Below, in pieces: positions 11,117 through 21,518 of a stretch of DNA of 64,000 nucleotides. This DNA comes from Phytophthora hibernalis (taxonomy: Eukaryota > Oomycota > Peronosporomycetes > Peronosporales > Peronosporaceae): NCBI GenBank assembly GCA_012656075.1, contig JAAKBF010000116.1, positions 1 through 64,000 on the forward strand, given 5' to 3'. Both the position numbers and the translations under genes were made by a program. A model generated the notes under the pieces. The model ran no database searches and was not told the DNA's origin. It was given only the letters and a program-made list of their open reading frames with translations. Positions within the stretch are counted from its first letter, which is position 1; the number at the start of each line of letters is the position of its first letter.

Positions 11117-13772
11117 TTAAACTGCATATGTGTATATGATGTGAACGAACTCGAAATGGATTTTGATTAAGTGGAACGGTAGCGAACCACGGTGCTCGGA
11201 CAACGTGAGATTAGCAAAAGGGATGAACGACGAAGCACAACAGCGCAAGACCGAAGTTTTGATGACGGTGGAGGAAGCTAAATCAGCCAATACGTTCCGG
11301 TTCGACGACTGGCTAGGCACAGACCCGCCGGAGGATGTTGGAGTAACAGCAGGGGCAGCGGAGTCCTCGGCCTGGCCTTCATCATTACCTTCATCATCCG
11401 TTGGTCCTGGGGGAACAGCAACCGAAGCCTGAGGAACCCACGGAGCCACGATCGAACCTGGAGCCAAGGACGAGTCCACCATAATGCCCGAAATCACCTC
11501 CGCCTCGGTCATGCCACGAGGCACGAATAGCGGCACCGGAGGATTGCACGGCGCGAAAGTAGTGTTGAAGGGGTGAGTGGATGGCGCGTCCACCCAACAG
11601 TTCCGCCATAGTTGACGAGCATCCAGAGTCGCGAGCTCACCGATCCAATCCTCGGACGTCGGGGCCCACTCAATCACCTCGAACGAGTATTGAGGTAACT
11701 GGGTCCCAACAAGAACTCGGTCGGAGCTTCACGAGGTTTGCCAGCACGCTCGACGCACCACTCCCAACAGCGGTACACCATCTGCTGACGCAACCGATCC
11801 GCTCGGAGGTTCCGATCCTTGTTGTACTCTACCCATGCCGCTCGTAATGAGGTGACCGAGGGGTGATCACCGAGCCTCTGAGCCATGCTCCGGAGGAAAG
11901 CTTCAACAGCCGAGACTTGGACCCAGTGGCGCCGTTCCCATAAGGCCAGACTGAGGTCTGCTTTCTCGGTTCGGTCGGTGGACACGCCCTGGAATTGACG
12001 CCACATCTTGACGAGCCGAGCTAATCCTGTGGCACGCGTCGAAATTTTTGAGCCCGGAGGGTGCTGATCAATGGCGAAACAGCACGGGTTCTCTGGCAAC
12101 TTCGAGCGCACTTGCTGCCACGGGTGATTAGGATTAGCCCAATCCGCCATGGCTTGGATGCCAGCCACCGAGCACGGGGACTCAACACCGTGAGCAATGG
12201 GTGGAGTCAGGCTGCTGTTGTGGATTTGACACCAAGCCTCTTGTGCACCCGGAGCAGTGAATCCAGGTAGCAGGTACGGGCCGCCATCAGGCCGAGGTGT
12301 CCCAGGCGCAGCAGGCACTGTCGGCGCGAACGTACTTGGGTCGGTTCCAAGAACCGTGGAAAGCGTAGCCGTCACTTGGGTATGCGACCGTCGGAGACCC
12401 GACCGGTATGCCCTTGGGGGCAGTCGCTGGGGAGTTGAACCATCGGTGGGCCCTGCAGTCGAGCCAGCAAGATTTTATGGCACTACGATAGCAGGAACCG
12501 GAGTAGGCACCGTCACCGAGGTCACGGGCGTCGTGACCGAGGAGGTGGTCGGTACTCCACCCGACGACGATGGAGACGCGGAGATCGGCTGCGGTACAGG
12601 AACAGCCGGCACGCTCGGTGGAGTCGAAGTAAGCGGAGTCGAGACCGACGGAGTTGGCGGAGTCACGACCGAGGCCGGCTGCGACGACACTGGTGGAGAC
12701 GGGGTCGCCAAGGTGTTGGGCAGAGCTGGAACAATAGGCGACCCCGGGGTCTGAGAGGACTCGGACGATGACGGGGAGCCGATGATGAAGTCATCGGGTG
12801 TCTCCAGAGTCTCCAGTTCCCTCTGGGATCGCAAAGTAGCCAATACCGACGCACCGCGGGTGGGCCGACCATCACGACGAGCCGGCGAAGTGACAGCTGA
12901 GGAAAACGATCCATAAGCGAGGATCGCGTCCGTCCGAGGATCGGTATCGACCTCATCGCTCGACAAGTCAATGACTTCGGCCGGGGTCGATGGCACCGAG
13001 GGTCCGGAGGCCGGCGGAGATCCAGGCGGAGGACTCGGTGGAAATCCAGGCGGAGGACTCGGTGGAGACTCAGGCGGAGGACTCGGTGGAGACCCTGCAG
13101 GAGGCGATGGCGTAGGTGACTCCGGCGACGAACTGACCGAGGAGCTCGGTGGCGATCCCGCAGGAAGCCCAGACGCCTGGAGAGGTGGTGGAGTACTGAC
13201 CGAAGGTTTGGGCGCGTGTCCGCGAGCCGAGGTACCCAAACTCTTAGAGGGACGGCCCAACCGCTTGCTAGCCGGAAGGGTCAACTTGGGCGGCCCCGAT
13301 GGAACGTGTGGAGGATGCGTCGGCGTCGCCTGCGGCGGCAGAGCTTGGGATGCTTGCTGCCGGAGACGCTTGCGCCGACTCCTTCGACGCTGGGATACCG
13401 ACGGAATGAGCGGTAGATCGTCCGAATCATCGGAGGTATCACACGCAGCCGACGCTGCCTGCGCGGAAGGTTTCGGTACCGGGTCCGAGGCCTTAGGCTC
13501 TTGGTCACTGTCCTCCGAGCTCTCCGACGACTCACTGACGACGTTTCGAAGTGATGCTCGGAGGAGAGAGGCCGAGCAATTCCCAGTCGATGTCGTCCGC
13601 CGTAATACCTGAACGAGGGAAAGAAGAGCTATGAAGACCGTTGGGGCAAGAGGAGAAGAGCAGAGCTTACCAGCAGAAGCAAGCACCAACGTGTCAACAA
13701 CGAGTTCGTGGAGAGCGGCGTGGCGACGAAGAATAGATTTTGCTCTCTTCCAGCTCGCGACCTGAGCTTCGT
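11117..13772 (-). pseudogene. Antisense gene of Gypsy 1, 3' part
   Basis: On the minus strand one reading frame runs from 13768 to about 11700 with a single TAA (12473-12475). It continues after a one-base deletion near 11700 (an A missing in a GGACCCAG context) to a stop at 11117. The protein goes from a short basic-helical segment (WKRAKSILRRHAALHE), over a candidate 62-bp intron, through a serine/acid tract, a long proline/serine region with SPPSPPPG repeats, to a tryptophan-containing C-terminal domain (YRCWEWCVERAGKP, VIEWAPTSEDW). I do not recognise its family. Antisense ORFs between pol and the 3' LTR are known in plant Tat-type Gypsy elements. Its 5' part appears to be the inverted segment at 14201-15205. 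Confidence 0.65.
13609..13670 (-). other. Candidate 62-bp intron in the antisense gene
   Basis: On the minus strand the segment begins GTAAGC and ends in a pyrimidine-rich TTTCCCTCGTTCAG. Its length is typical of oomycete introns. Removing it brings the frame into an ITADDIDWELLGLSP stretch that looks more protein-like than the unspliced translation. A further frame change is needed about 75 bases later, so the model is provisional. Confidence 0.5.
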
Positions 13773-14134
13773 CTTGTGACTTGGGGGAAGACTGCTGATT
13801 TATTTGTGTTGATCTATGGCCCTGAGAGCCTCTGTAGTAAATCCTATAGTGAGTCCTATATCTAAATACAAATATCCAGTGCGAACCGATCCTCGTATGT
13901 GATCCTGTACCCGGCTCTATAAGACCGAGGGTACGAAACTGAAATGGGTACAAACGAGGGTTCGTACCTCGGCCGGGAGTTTATTATACCCGACCGAGGC
14001 CTCGGTCACTAAACTATCGTGGTCACTGTGGCGCGGGGAATGTAATCCGCCAATCAGGGCACGCCGGTCTCTTTCCTTCAGCAAGGGCAACCTTGCCGAA
14101 TGGGGACCGAGCGTCCCCAAAACCCAACACCACA
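13773..14134 (-). repeat. Inverted first portion of the 3' LTR of Gypsy 1
   Basis: This is the reverse complement of 5' LTR positions 1486-1846, beginning TGTGGTGTTGGG when read from 14134. Its inner end stops at the LTR position (1846) where the directly oriented 3' LTR part begins (1848 equivalent at 15206). A purine-rich GAGGCGGGGGCAG read on the minus strand just outside 14134 would be the polypurine tract before the LTR. Confidence 0.85.
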
Positions 14135-14200
14135 ACTGCCCCCGCCTCGACGCAAGCTTCCACAAGTAGTGCGGGTCGTGGCGCCTCGCATCTTCGCACC

Positions 14201-15205
14201 ATGGTCCATCCGTCGCGTCTTCTCAGAGACGCCACCGCGGCAGCTCGTTGTGCCATCGCTCCGAACGATGAGGTACCTTCATCACCTCGACATCTTGCAC
14301 TCTTTCTGACTCGTCGTTCCATCTTCCTTCAATACCACAGCTGCGATCACCAGAGCCTGCCGATGCTCCTGCTGACGTTCCGAGCACTGCCTAGTCTTCG
14401 GTGCCGACTCCACATCGTCCCGATGGTTCTCCACCGGCTCACGGCGGTGCAACCGAGGGTTCGCCACTTCCTACGCCTCCTTCATGGACTGACGCCTCGC
14501 CAGTCCAGGAATCCTGCTTCACGGCACACCCGCGGCGGTCTCCGGACCCTTGGGCGCCCGAGACACTCGTCTTGTCTCGGAAGGGTGTCAGACCGACACC
14601 TCCGGCGTCACTCCTACTCCCGTTGCTTCGACCGAGCCTTCGGTATCTGCTCTGGTCGAGCAGCGTCTCCTCCAATTGGGTCATCTCGTGGTTGGTGTGG
14701 CTCGTCAGCGTCCTCGGCGAGTCGATTCGTCGTTCGACAGCCGGATGGAGCAAGCCACAGACCTCGGTGAGGTGCTGAATGCCGCTGTGGCTCCCGCCCA
14801 ACTTCCGCCGGGTGAGGCTCGTCGTCGACCTTCGTAACGAGGTGGGGAACTCAAGGCTCGGCTCGCTGACACCGAGGACCGTCTCCAGGCAGAAACGCGA
14901 GAACGCGAGCAGTTCGAACGCTTCAGCACCCAAGCTGCCAGCGACGAGAGTCGTATTCGTGACTCTCTGATAGCCTTCGTCAGTCTTACATCGCTCTCAA
15001 GGACGAGCTTGAACAGGCGGCCGCGTACCTGCGTCAGGCCAACGCTGCCATCGCCGACCACGACCGCATCGTGGGACTCTGGGCTGCTCGCGCGACCACG
15101 GCCGAGGCCTCGGTGACGTCGATGCAACGTCTCCTCCACCAGGACTGCGAGCGTTTCAAGGCTGGCTTGGTGACCTATGGCCAAGCATCCGGCTGCTCTC
15201 GAGGC
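14201..15205 (+). pseudogene. Antisense gene of Gypsy 1, 5' part (inverted into plus)
   Basis: Plus-strand coding runs through a Pro/Ser/Thr-rich region (PLPTPPSWTDASPVQES) and then a long heptad-like coiled coil (ADTEDRLQAETREREQF; LKDELEQAAAYLRQANAA) to LVTYGQASG just before 15205. It has an in-frame TAA near 14835, a frameshift near 14570 and another near 14970. It sits inside the inverted block 13773-15205. Undoing the inversion would place it on the minus strand directly upstream of the 13768-11117 frame. I therefore read both as one antisense gene whose first exon begins beside the 3' LTR. Confidence 0.6.
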
Positions 15206-15730
15206 GTCAAGTCCGTCTTCGGTAAATCTAGCTAGCTTATGTTAGGGTCTGGATACGCTCGGCTTGTGGAATGCTGATCAGCGAGCCTAAGGTACATTGA
15301 ACCGAGGGTTTGTTGCTGGTCAGTCCAAGAGATTAGAGTGGCCGAGTGTTGGGAGCGACAAGAAGCGTCGTTTACCATATATTATAGTGGAACCGAGTGT
15401 TCCATACACATTTTACTACCCGCCGAGGTTTTACCTCGGCAAACCCGTGTTAGGCTTGACAGCCGGTACCCTTCCTTCTGAGGGACTGTGGGGTTCGCGC
15501 GAAAGCGCAATATTGCATACTAGCCCTCGCTTGTGGCTAGTGGTGCAGGTTATTGGGTTGGCCTAATACAACCTAGGTGTACAGAGGGTTCACATCCAAC
15601 CCGGCGTAAGGGATCGTTCCTGGTCTTCAGATTTGATCCAACGCTCGTTGGCCTGACAAGGGGAAGCGAGTGTTGTTGGTGGGACTCATATCATTTGGTA
15701 GTGAGAATTTCTGCGTGATCGTACACGACA
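15206..15730 (+). repeat. 3' LTR of Gypsy 1, directly oriented remainder
   Basis: These 525 bp align base for base with 1848-2372 with about 13 substitutions, mostly transitions. They end in ACACGACA followed by the ATAG duplication. The first 361 bp of this LTR are found inverted at 13773-14134. Confidence 0.9.
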
Positions 15731-15734
15731 ATAG

Positions 15735-16245
15735 CGTCCCAGCGTATCATGATAGCGTTCAGTATAGTACGGCCTGTAGCGTGCCAAGGTATCAGCGTCC
15801 AGAGTATAGTATATAGCGTGCAAGTGTATTACGTACAGTATACCGTGTCCTTCTAAAGCGTGCCCGTCTATAGAGTGCCAGTGTTCGCCAGTGTTTAATG
15901 TATGGCGTGTCAGTGTGTATAGCGTATAGCGTATAGCGTGTATAATGCAAAGAGTGCCAGTGTATTGTGTGGATGCCAGTGTTTAACGTCTAAGTGCGAT
16001 ACGCTACACTAAACAGGACTCTGTGGTATACATTACGCATTATACGGCTTAAGTTATATACTATACACTGTTGCACAACAGTATTCTGAGTATAGTATGT
16101 CGCGCAGAACCGTATATAGTGTATAGTATACGTGTGTGTTGATTAGTTGACCAATAGCATGCCCCAATGACCGCGAGTACAGCATACAGCGTAAAATGTT
16201 GTTAAAGCGCCGTGTAGAGTGCGCTGTATGCGTATTGCAGATTCT
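15735..16245. repeat. Degenerate TATAGCGTG/GCCAGTGT repeat block, right part
   Basis: The block is an aperiodic run of TATAGCGT, GTGCCAGTGT and AGTATAGTAT words, including TAGCGTATAGCGTATAGCGTG near 15920. It matches the style of the sequence left of the Gypsy element. No reading frame is supported. Confidence 0.65.
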
Positions 16246-17521
16246 AGGTTAAGAGAGGGCAGATAACCAAAATCGGAAAGTCACTTTTTCAGAGTGGTAC
16301 ACTGTACCGTTACGTAGGGTGTCCACTATGTAATTTTGTTATTTTTTGCTTTTGTGTTTTGCAGATGTTTTTGCAAAACGGGCTATTTAAACTGACTTTT
16401 GCAAATATGCGAAGTCTTAATTACGACTTGTCAGCTTTATTAAAAGTTTGTTGAATGCCCGTACAAAAGATAATTACAGCCAGACGCTAGAATTAAGGCC
16501 AGTAATGCCGTTTCAAAAGCGTATTTCCGACCCAATTCATCCAAAACGGACATGAACAATTCAGCAGTTTAGATTAAGTATCAGGCAGCGCCCTAACATC
16601 AAACCAGCTAAGGAGACAACCCGCTTGACTGACGAAGTGCGTTTAGTTACGTAAGCACCCCCTGTTCTATTGTTAGCAATACTTGCCTACAAGATCGTTT
16701 GACAAACACCTGGTGTCAACAACGAAACGTATCGCCCTTGACAATCTCCCACTTTACCTCAAGAAATGATATGTCATTGCAAGAGTTGTTGTAAAGCGGA
16801 GTATTATTGTTCTACACAATGCGTTCATTAAATGTTTCTTGTCTTAGAAGATCAAAGCTTGTTACAGTATGCAGATAACTAGAATCATTAGTACTAAGCA
16901 ATAAAAAATGACAGCATACCGCTCTATGAAAGTAACGATCCAGTGCCCATGACCAAACGGAACAAGGTGATTCTGGAGCCCCGAGGGCGGCGTGCAGTTG
17001 CCCTCGCTATTATTACGGTGATCTTCACCCCACCTAAACCGTCCCACAACCACCCACGGGAACGTCGTATGCCGATGGTAACAGATTCGGCGCTGAGAGG
17101 TAGTGTGAGGATCGATTAGACAACGAAGACTTGAGCAGGTGAGAGTAAAATACAAAGTGATATTCAATACACACGTGCCGTGCACGAGGAGGAAAACAAC
17201 AGTCTAAAAATCCTTTCACTATACAACCCATCCATAGGGCTTGTACCTGGAACATGAGTGACCACGAGAGAGTCTAAGTGACTACGTCGAGTCTCATACT
17301 CTCATAGATGGAAGCCCTACACGACACGAGAGGCGCGCACCTTGCGGGTGTTACCGATCAATTTGCGCGTGGCGTCAGAGCACTTGTAGGCCTCGCAGAT
17401 AGCCGCATAGACGTAACACGTAGTACGACAGGTTAGTGGACGCCGGCGGAGCGATCGCCGTGGAGCTTCCGGACAAGGAGGCAGGTCGCTTTTACGCACT
17501 TCGTAAAAGAATATTCGTTGC
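16246..17521. other. Intergenic sequence, nothing recognised
   Basis: The stretch is AT-leaning without a convincing coding frame. Minus-strand open frames at 16862-17185 and 17317-17523 show no recognisable domain and no coding-like composition. Confidence 0.4.
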
Positions 17522-17723
17522 ACAGATTCCGCTGAGAAACTGAAAAGGGTGGACCTTCCAACCTCTCAAAGGATATCAAATGTATGCCGGGAATCAATTA
17601 TTGCAATGAAGACCTCGCAGACGGTAGCAAATCAGCAAATCTACGATTCTACGATGCACAACTGACCTCTGATTCTAACGACTTTGGAGGGGTATATGCT
17701 TTCAGTTTCTCAGCGGAATCTGT
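17522..17723. mobile_element. Possible 202-bp MITE with perfect 24-bp terminal inverted repeats
   Basis: ACAGATTCCGCTGAGAAACT (start of the left arm, 17522-17545) is repeated as an exact 24-bp reverse complement at 17700-17723. The 154-bp interior has no coding frame. I do not see a convincing target-site duplication, so it could also be a simple stem-forming element. Confidence 0.5.
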
Positions 17724-17954
17724 AGTAGATAGTAAATAAAGCAGAAAATAAAGCTCTGTTTTACCAAGGGCGACATGTCGATTTTAGAAATGATGAAGTC
17801 TGAAATAGAACTCTAAAATAGAGGTAAAAATATCTGCAAGCAACAAATATTTGTAATTTTGTAATTTTGTTAACGTTATATGTAATTGTAAACGTACTTA
17901 AGTTATATGTGACCACATCATTCATCGCTTAAGTACGATTGCAAAATTTCTCCT

Positions 17955-17973
17955 TTCATTTTTTCTCATTCCA
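17955..17973 (+). promoter_or_regulatory. Oomycete-type initiator and T-run upstream of the CRN gene
   Basis: TTCATTTTTTCTCATTCC lies 23-41 bases before the CRN start codon. It contains two TCATTYY initiator-like words and a T-rich flank, resembling the oomycete core promoter. This rests on motif resemblance only. Confidence 0.45.
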
Positions 17974-17995
17974 GAATCTGCCGCGTGGAGGAAAG

Positions 17996-20346
17996 ATGGT
18001 GAAGCTCTTCTGTGCTATCGTTGGAGCGACTGGAAGCGCGTTCGAGGTGGAAATCGACGAGGGTGCATCAGTATCAGCGCTGAAGAAGGCGATCAAGGAC
18101 GAGAGCGAGGACATCACCATTCCTGCGAAGAACCTGCAGCTCTTCCTGGCGAAGACGGCGAATGACTGGCTGGATGCGGCGGGTGTGACAACTGTGACGC
18201 TCGATGAGCATGGGCATCCGCGAGGTTTCGCGCAGATGAACCCCTGCTGTGGCTCAAGAACGCCAAGAACTTTGGAGAGAATTTTCAACCGGGTGAGGAC
18301 CAAGTGCACGTGCTGGTGGTGGTTCCGCAGCGAGAGCCTATTTTGCCACGCGACGTTCAGCTGGGGATGTTGATGAACGCGATGCAGTGGAGGCAACCAA
18401 AGCCACTCTGTTCGAGTCCAGGGAAAGAGTGGAAATACCAAGGAGCATCTGAAATCGCGGAAGCCCTGAGCGATTCCCTGGCTGTTCATTACAACGCATG
18501 GCAATTTCAGAATGAGGACAAGCAGAACCATGCTATCAATCTTGTTTTAAGTGGACCAGGAACGGGAAAGTCACGCATGTTGGATGAAATGAAGGATTTA
18601 CTCTATGCAGCTGCCCTTCGATCGGATAACAAGGCGCTCGCGACGAGAATGAAGAACGCGTACGTTTTTCGGGTGACTTTCGAGAATGGCACCTCCGCGC
18701 GTGGCTCATTACTGGACACAAATTTCCCTGAGTTTGACGTTAGCTATCGAATGCTTTACCAGCTCGCGAAAGAAAGAGAATCTTGGTCGACGTTTCCTGA
18801 AAGGCTGGCGGAAGCGTATCCGTCGCTTCTTCTAAACATTGAAACAGTGATTGGGATTCTAGCCGAACTGGAGAACATCAGCAACGTGAAGGATATGACG
18901 GTGATCTTGTGTGTGGATGGTCTACAGAAGCTTTCGATCGACCACTCGAAGACCTGTGACTTTTATCGCGTACTGACTACAATTTGCAGTTTCTTGATCT
19001 CATCGAAAGCTTTTGCCGTGTGTGTGTGCTCAGCGACAATGGCAAACCCTGTTCGGGAGGCACTTGCAGATTCTCACCAGAGGCGGTTATATCTTCTTCC
19101 GCCATACGTGCGCGGCGAAGATGTTTTGAGACCGAGAACAAGACTGGAGAAACAGTTGGTGGATGATATGGGTGGACATGGTCGAGCACTAGAAGCGCTA
19201 GTGAGCGTTGTTGCCAACTACACCAAAGATCAGCTGGAGAAAGTTGACCCGGCCTACATTATCGATCAGGTGTACGCGGCGCTGCAAACACGGTATGGTA
19301 ATATACTTGATGACCCTTTCTTCGCAAACCAAGCGAATTGCCAAGAAATACTCGCTGCGATTATCTCTCGGCGCCGCTACGCTTTGTCTGACTATGTTGG
19401 CCGTACAGTCGTCACTGTAGATGACATTCGAAGCTTTGGTTTATTTCGATGGACCCGTGAAGGCCATTCGGGTGAAGGCCGTTTGGAATGTGCTTTCATT
19501 ATTTTATTGCTGCTGATGCGAAGACTCCCGAAGCAAGTTGGTCAAGTAGATAATTTCGACGAGCATATATCGCGCTCCGTGCTGGTGTGGCAGCGATTTG
19601 AGCAGTTTGTGGCCTTTTACCGCCGTGTGAAATCGATGGCTTATTGTGCCAAACTAGTCAACCTGTCTACGTTTCACAGTGGTGCCCGGTTTGGGCTAAT
19701 TGATGGTATTCTGATTAAAGAGTCGAGTTCGCGCAAGGTGGTGGAGGCTATCAACCGACATGAAACCAAATCCGGCTCGCAGGATCTGCTGATTTTGACG
19801 AATCATTGCGGAAATGTCAGGCTTTCAGATATGGATACAATCGTTCTCAACGGGGCCAGCACTTCGGCTGGTGACTTATTTATGCGAGTACAACTGGTGG
19901 TCAAGAACGTGCAAGCTGATTGCAATGAGGTGATTCAATGCAAATTGCTGAAAAGTGGCGAAAAATTGAACAAGGCAACATTCGATCGTGAACGAGCAAA
20001 GTCTGTAAATGATACAGATATCTTTTTGCTCATTACATCAGCTGAGTTGATGACCGATTTCGAAATGCCTGCACGATGTGGAATCGTCTCAAAGGCCGAG
20101 TTCTGCCAATATTTTGGCCCGTTTGCAAGCCGCGCTTATCGGAGTATTCTGGAGCCACCGAATATCAACACCGCATCGTATCACGAGCTACGTTTGATCA
20201 ATGGAGTCGGCAACGTAACTGCCAACAAAATTATCGACGAGAGAAAAACAAGACGATTTTCGAGCCTCATTGACGCAAAGAATCGACTCTTTCAGAACAA
20301 GGACTCCGCGGCCTCGGAGATCCTGAGCTATATGCATTGCGATTAG
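17996..20346 (+). pseudogene. Crinkler (CRN) effector, NTPase-REase-HhH type, frameshifted
   Basis: Crinklers are secreted oomycete effectors that act inside host cells, typically in the nucleus. The header begins MVKLFCAIVGATGS at 17996 and carries LQLFLAK at residues 47-53, then DWLDAAG and, after a frame change, HVLVVVP at 18307. A one-base deletion in the C-run at 18241-18244 separates header from body; from 18304 the frame is open to 20346. The body shows a P-loop GPGTGKS (18553-18573), a long NTPase-like region, a REase-like GDLF...VIQCK pair (about 19870-19946) and a C-terminal helix-hairpin-helix from about 20158 (NINTASYHELRLINGVGN). A DNA-binding HhH is also known in the soybean-pathogen effector PsCRN108. 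The rest of the body is intact, so the frameshift is recent or a sequencing error. Confidence 0.88.
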
Positions 20347-21518
20347 CCGAGGTACCAAAGAAAGATTACAGCAAAAATGGCAGACAATTGGAGGAAACAT
20401 GTGTGGGATGCAATGAGTATGCTTAAGCATCGACCTTTGCTTTCTTCTTGGACGGTAGTCGCTGACTGAGGGTGTAGCCTTGGACTAGTCTTCGCACTCA
20501 GCAATTTGAAACAGAAAAATGGTTATTCATATCGATATCGATAACTCCAAGGAGGACGCACGTTTTGACTGAGGAACTTCTACTTCAACCATTTTCGTAG
20601 TGGCAAAAAACACTACAATTGGACTCTTCGGAATAGCTTTCTCGAAGCTTTTGGCTATCAATTCGCTCGATAGCTCCCCACGCCTTGATTGTGCGCTCTA
20701 TCGTGGCACGCCTCTTTTGCACCGTGTACCTTCTGATTGGTACGTCATTTCTTTACCAGTTTGTCCAGCAGCAGTTAGTGGTCGTACTTAGCGCTAAATC
20801 ATAGAGGCTTTGAATGGGCGAAGAGCAGAAAATGGCACGTCTAGAAAGTGCCAAAGCAAACACAAGTCGTGCTAGGGCTGTTGGAACGCTTTCAGATCAC
20901 ACAGGCACATTATGGGGAGTATGAAACATGAACGAGTTACAGCAATTCGTACTTGAGTACGATTTATAGTTATCTCGTTCAAGACAAGTCGTACGAATTA
21001 CAATCGAAAGTGCCCAAAAGACTGCAAAGCAGAATAAATGTCATTTAATGTGGGCCGCTATAGAAATGACGTATTAATACCAAGAGACGGCGTCAAACGA
21101 ACTGATGCTTACGAACCATTTGTAAATTTCGAGATAATCGTCTTTACAGTTATTATAACCACTTGATTCCCACGAAAACGGCCCCAAAACGGCTTATCCA
21201 ATGTCGTATCTTACGACGTAGCCATGTCACTAGGAATCTGTATGGGGCATAAAACTACATGCGGGTAGCTGTATAAATTGTCAACAGGTTTCTCTGTCCA
21301 ATGTCGTATATTCGACTGCATTGGCAACACCTTTACGACGCCAATGTAATAACTTCAGACAAACTGAGCACATCGCAAAAGAAAAGAAAGGCGAACTGTT
21401 GGGAAACAAGGGATGTCAGTTCGGAAAACGAAGCGGAGAAGGTGCGTGGCTCAAGCAAACGTGCATTTCGATTCTACGAAAAAGACCACTCATCACTACT
21501 GACTGCGTTCTATGCTCG
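20347..21518. other. Intergenic sequence, no gene recognised
   Basis: A short minus-strand lysine-rich tail (LPSKKKAKVDA before a stop) reads near 20430, and a possible minus-strand fragment (RRATIERTIKAWGA) near 20700. Neither can be assigned. A 19-bp palindrome ATGTCGTATCTTACGACGT lies near 21203 and a relative of it near 21301. Confidence 0.4.

Larger units (their letters stand above)
1486..15730 (+). mobile_element. Gypsy LTR retrotransposon 1 with antisense gene
   Basis: The element begins TGTGGTGTTGGG at 1486 and ends ...ACGACA at 15730. It is flanked by the 4-bp direct repeat ATAG (1482-1485 and 15731-15734), which I read as the target-site duplication. A primer-binding site follows the 5' LTR. 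The sense order is gag, CCHC knuckles, aspartic protease, RT, RNase H, second RNase H, integrase, chromodomain, which is the Gypsy (Metaviridae) order. A long antisense gene lies between pol and the 3' LTR. The 526 bp that align directly between the two LTRs differ at about 13 positions (about 97.5% identity), so the insertion is not recent. The 3' LTR is broken by an inversion of 13773-15205. All sense reading frames carry frameshifts, so the copy is not autonomous. Confidence 0.9.

Noticed and set aside
12971..13612. Plus-strand glycine-rich frame of 213 codons
   Set aside because: It is the complement of the Pro/Ser-rich part of the antisense gene and has no independent support.
18235..18306. 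An intron joining CRN header and body
   Set aside because: The frame is restored by a single base in a C-run, and no GT-AG pair is needed or fits.
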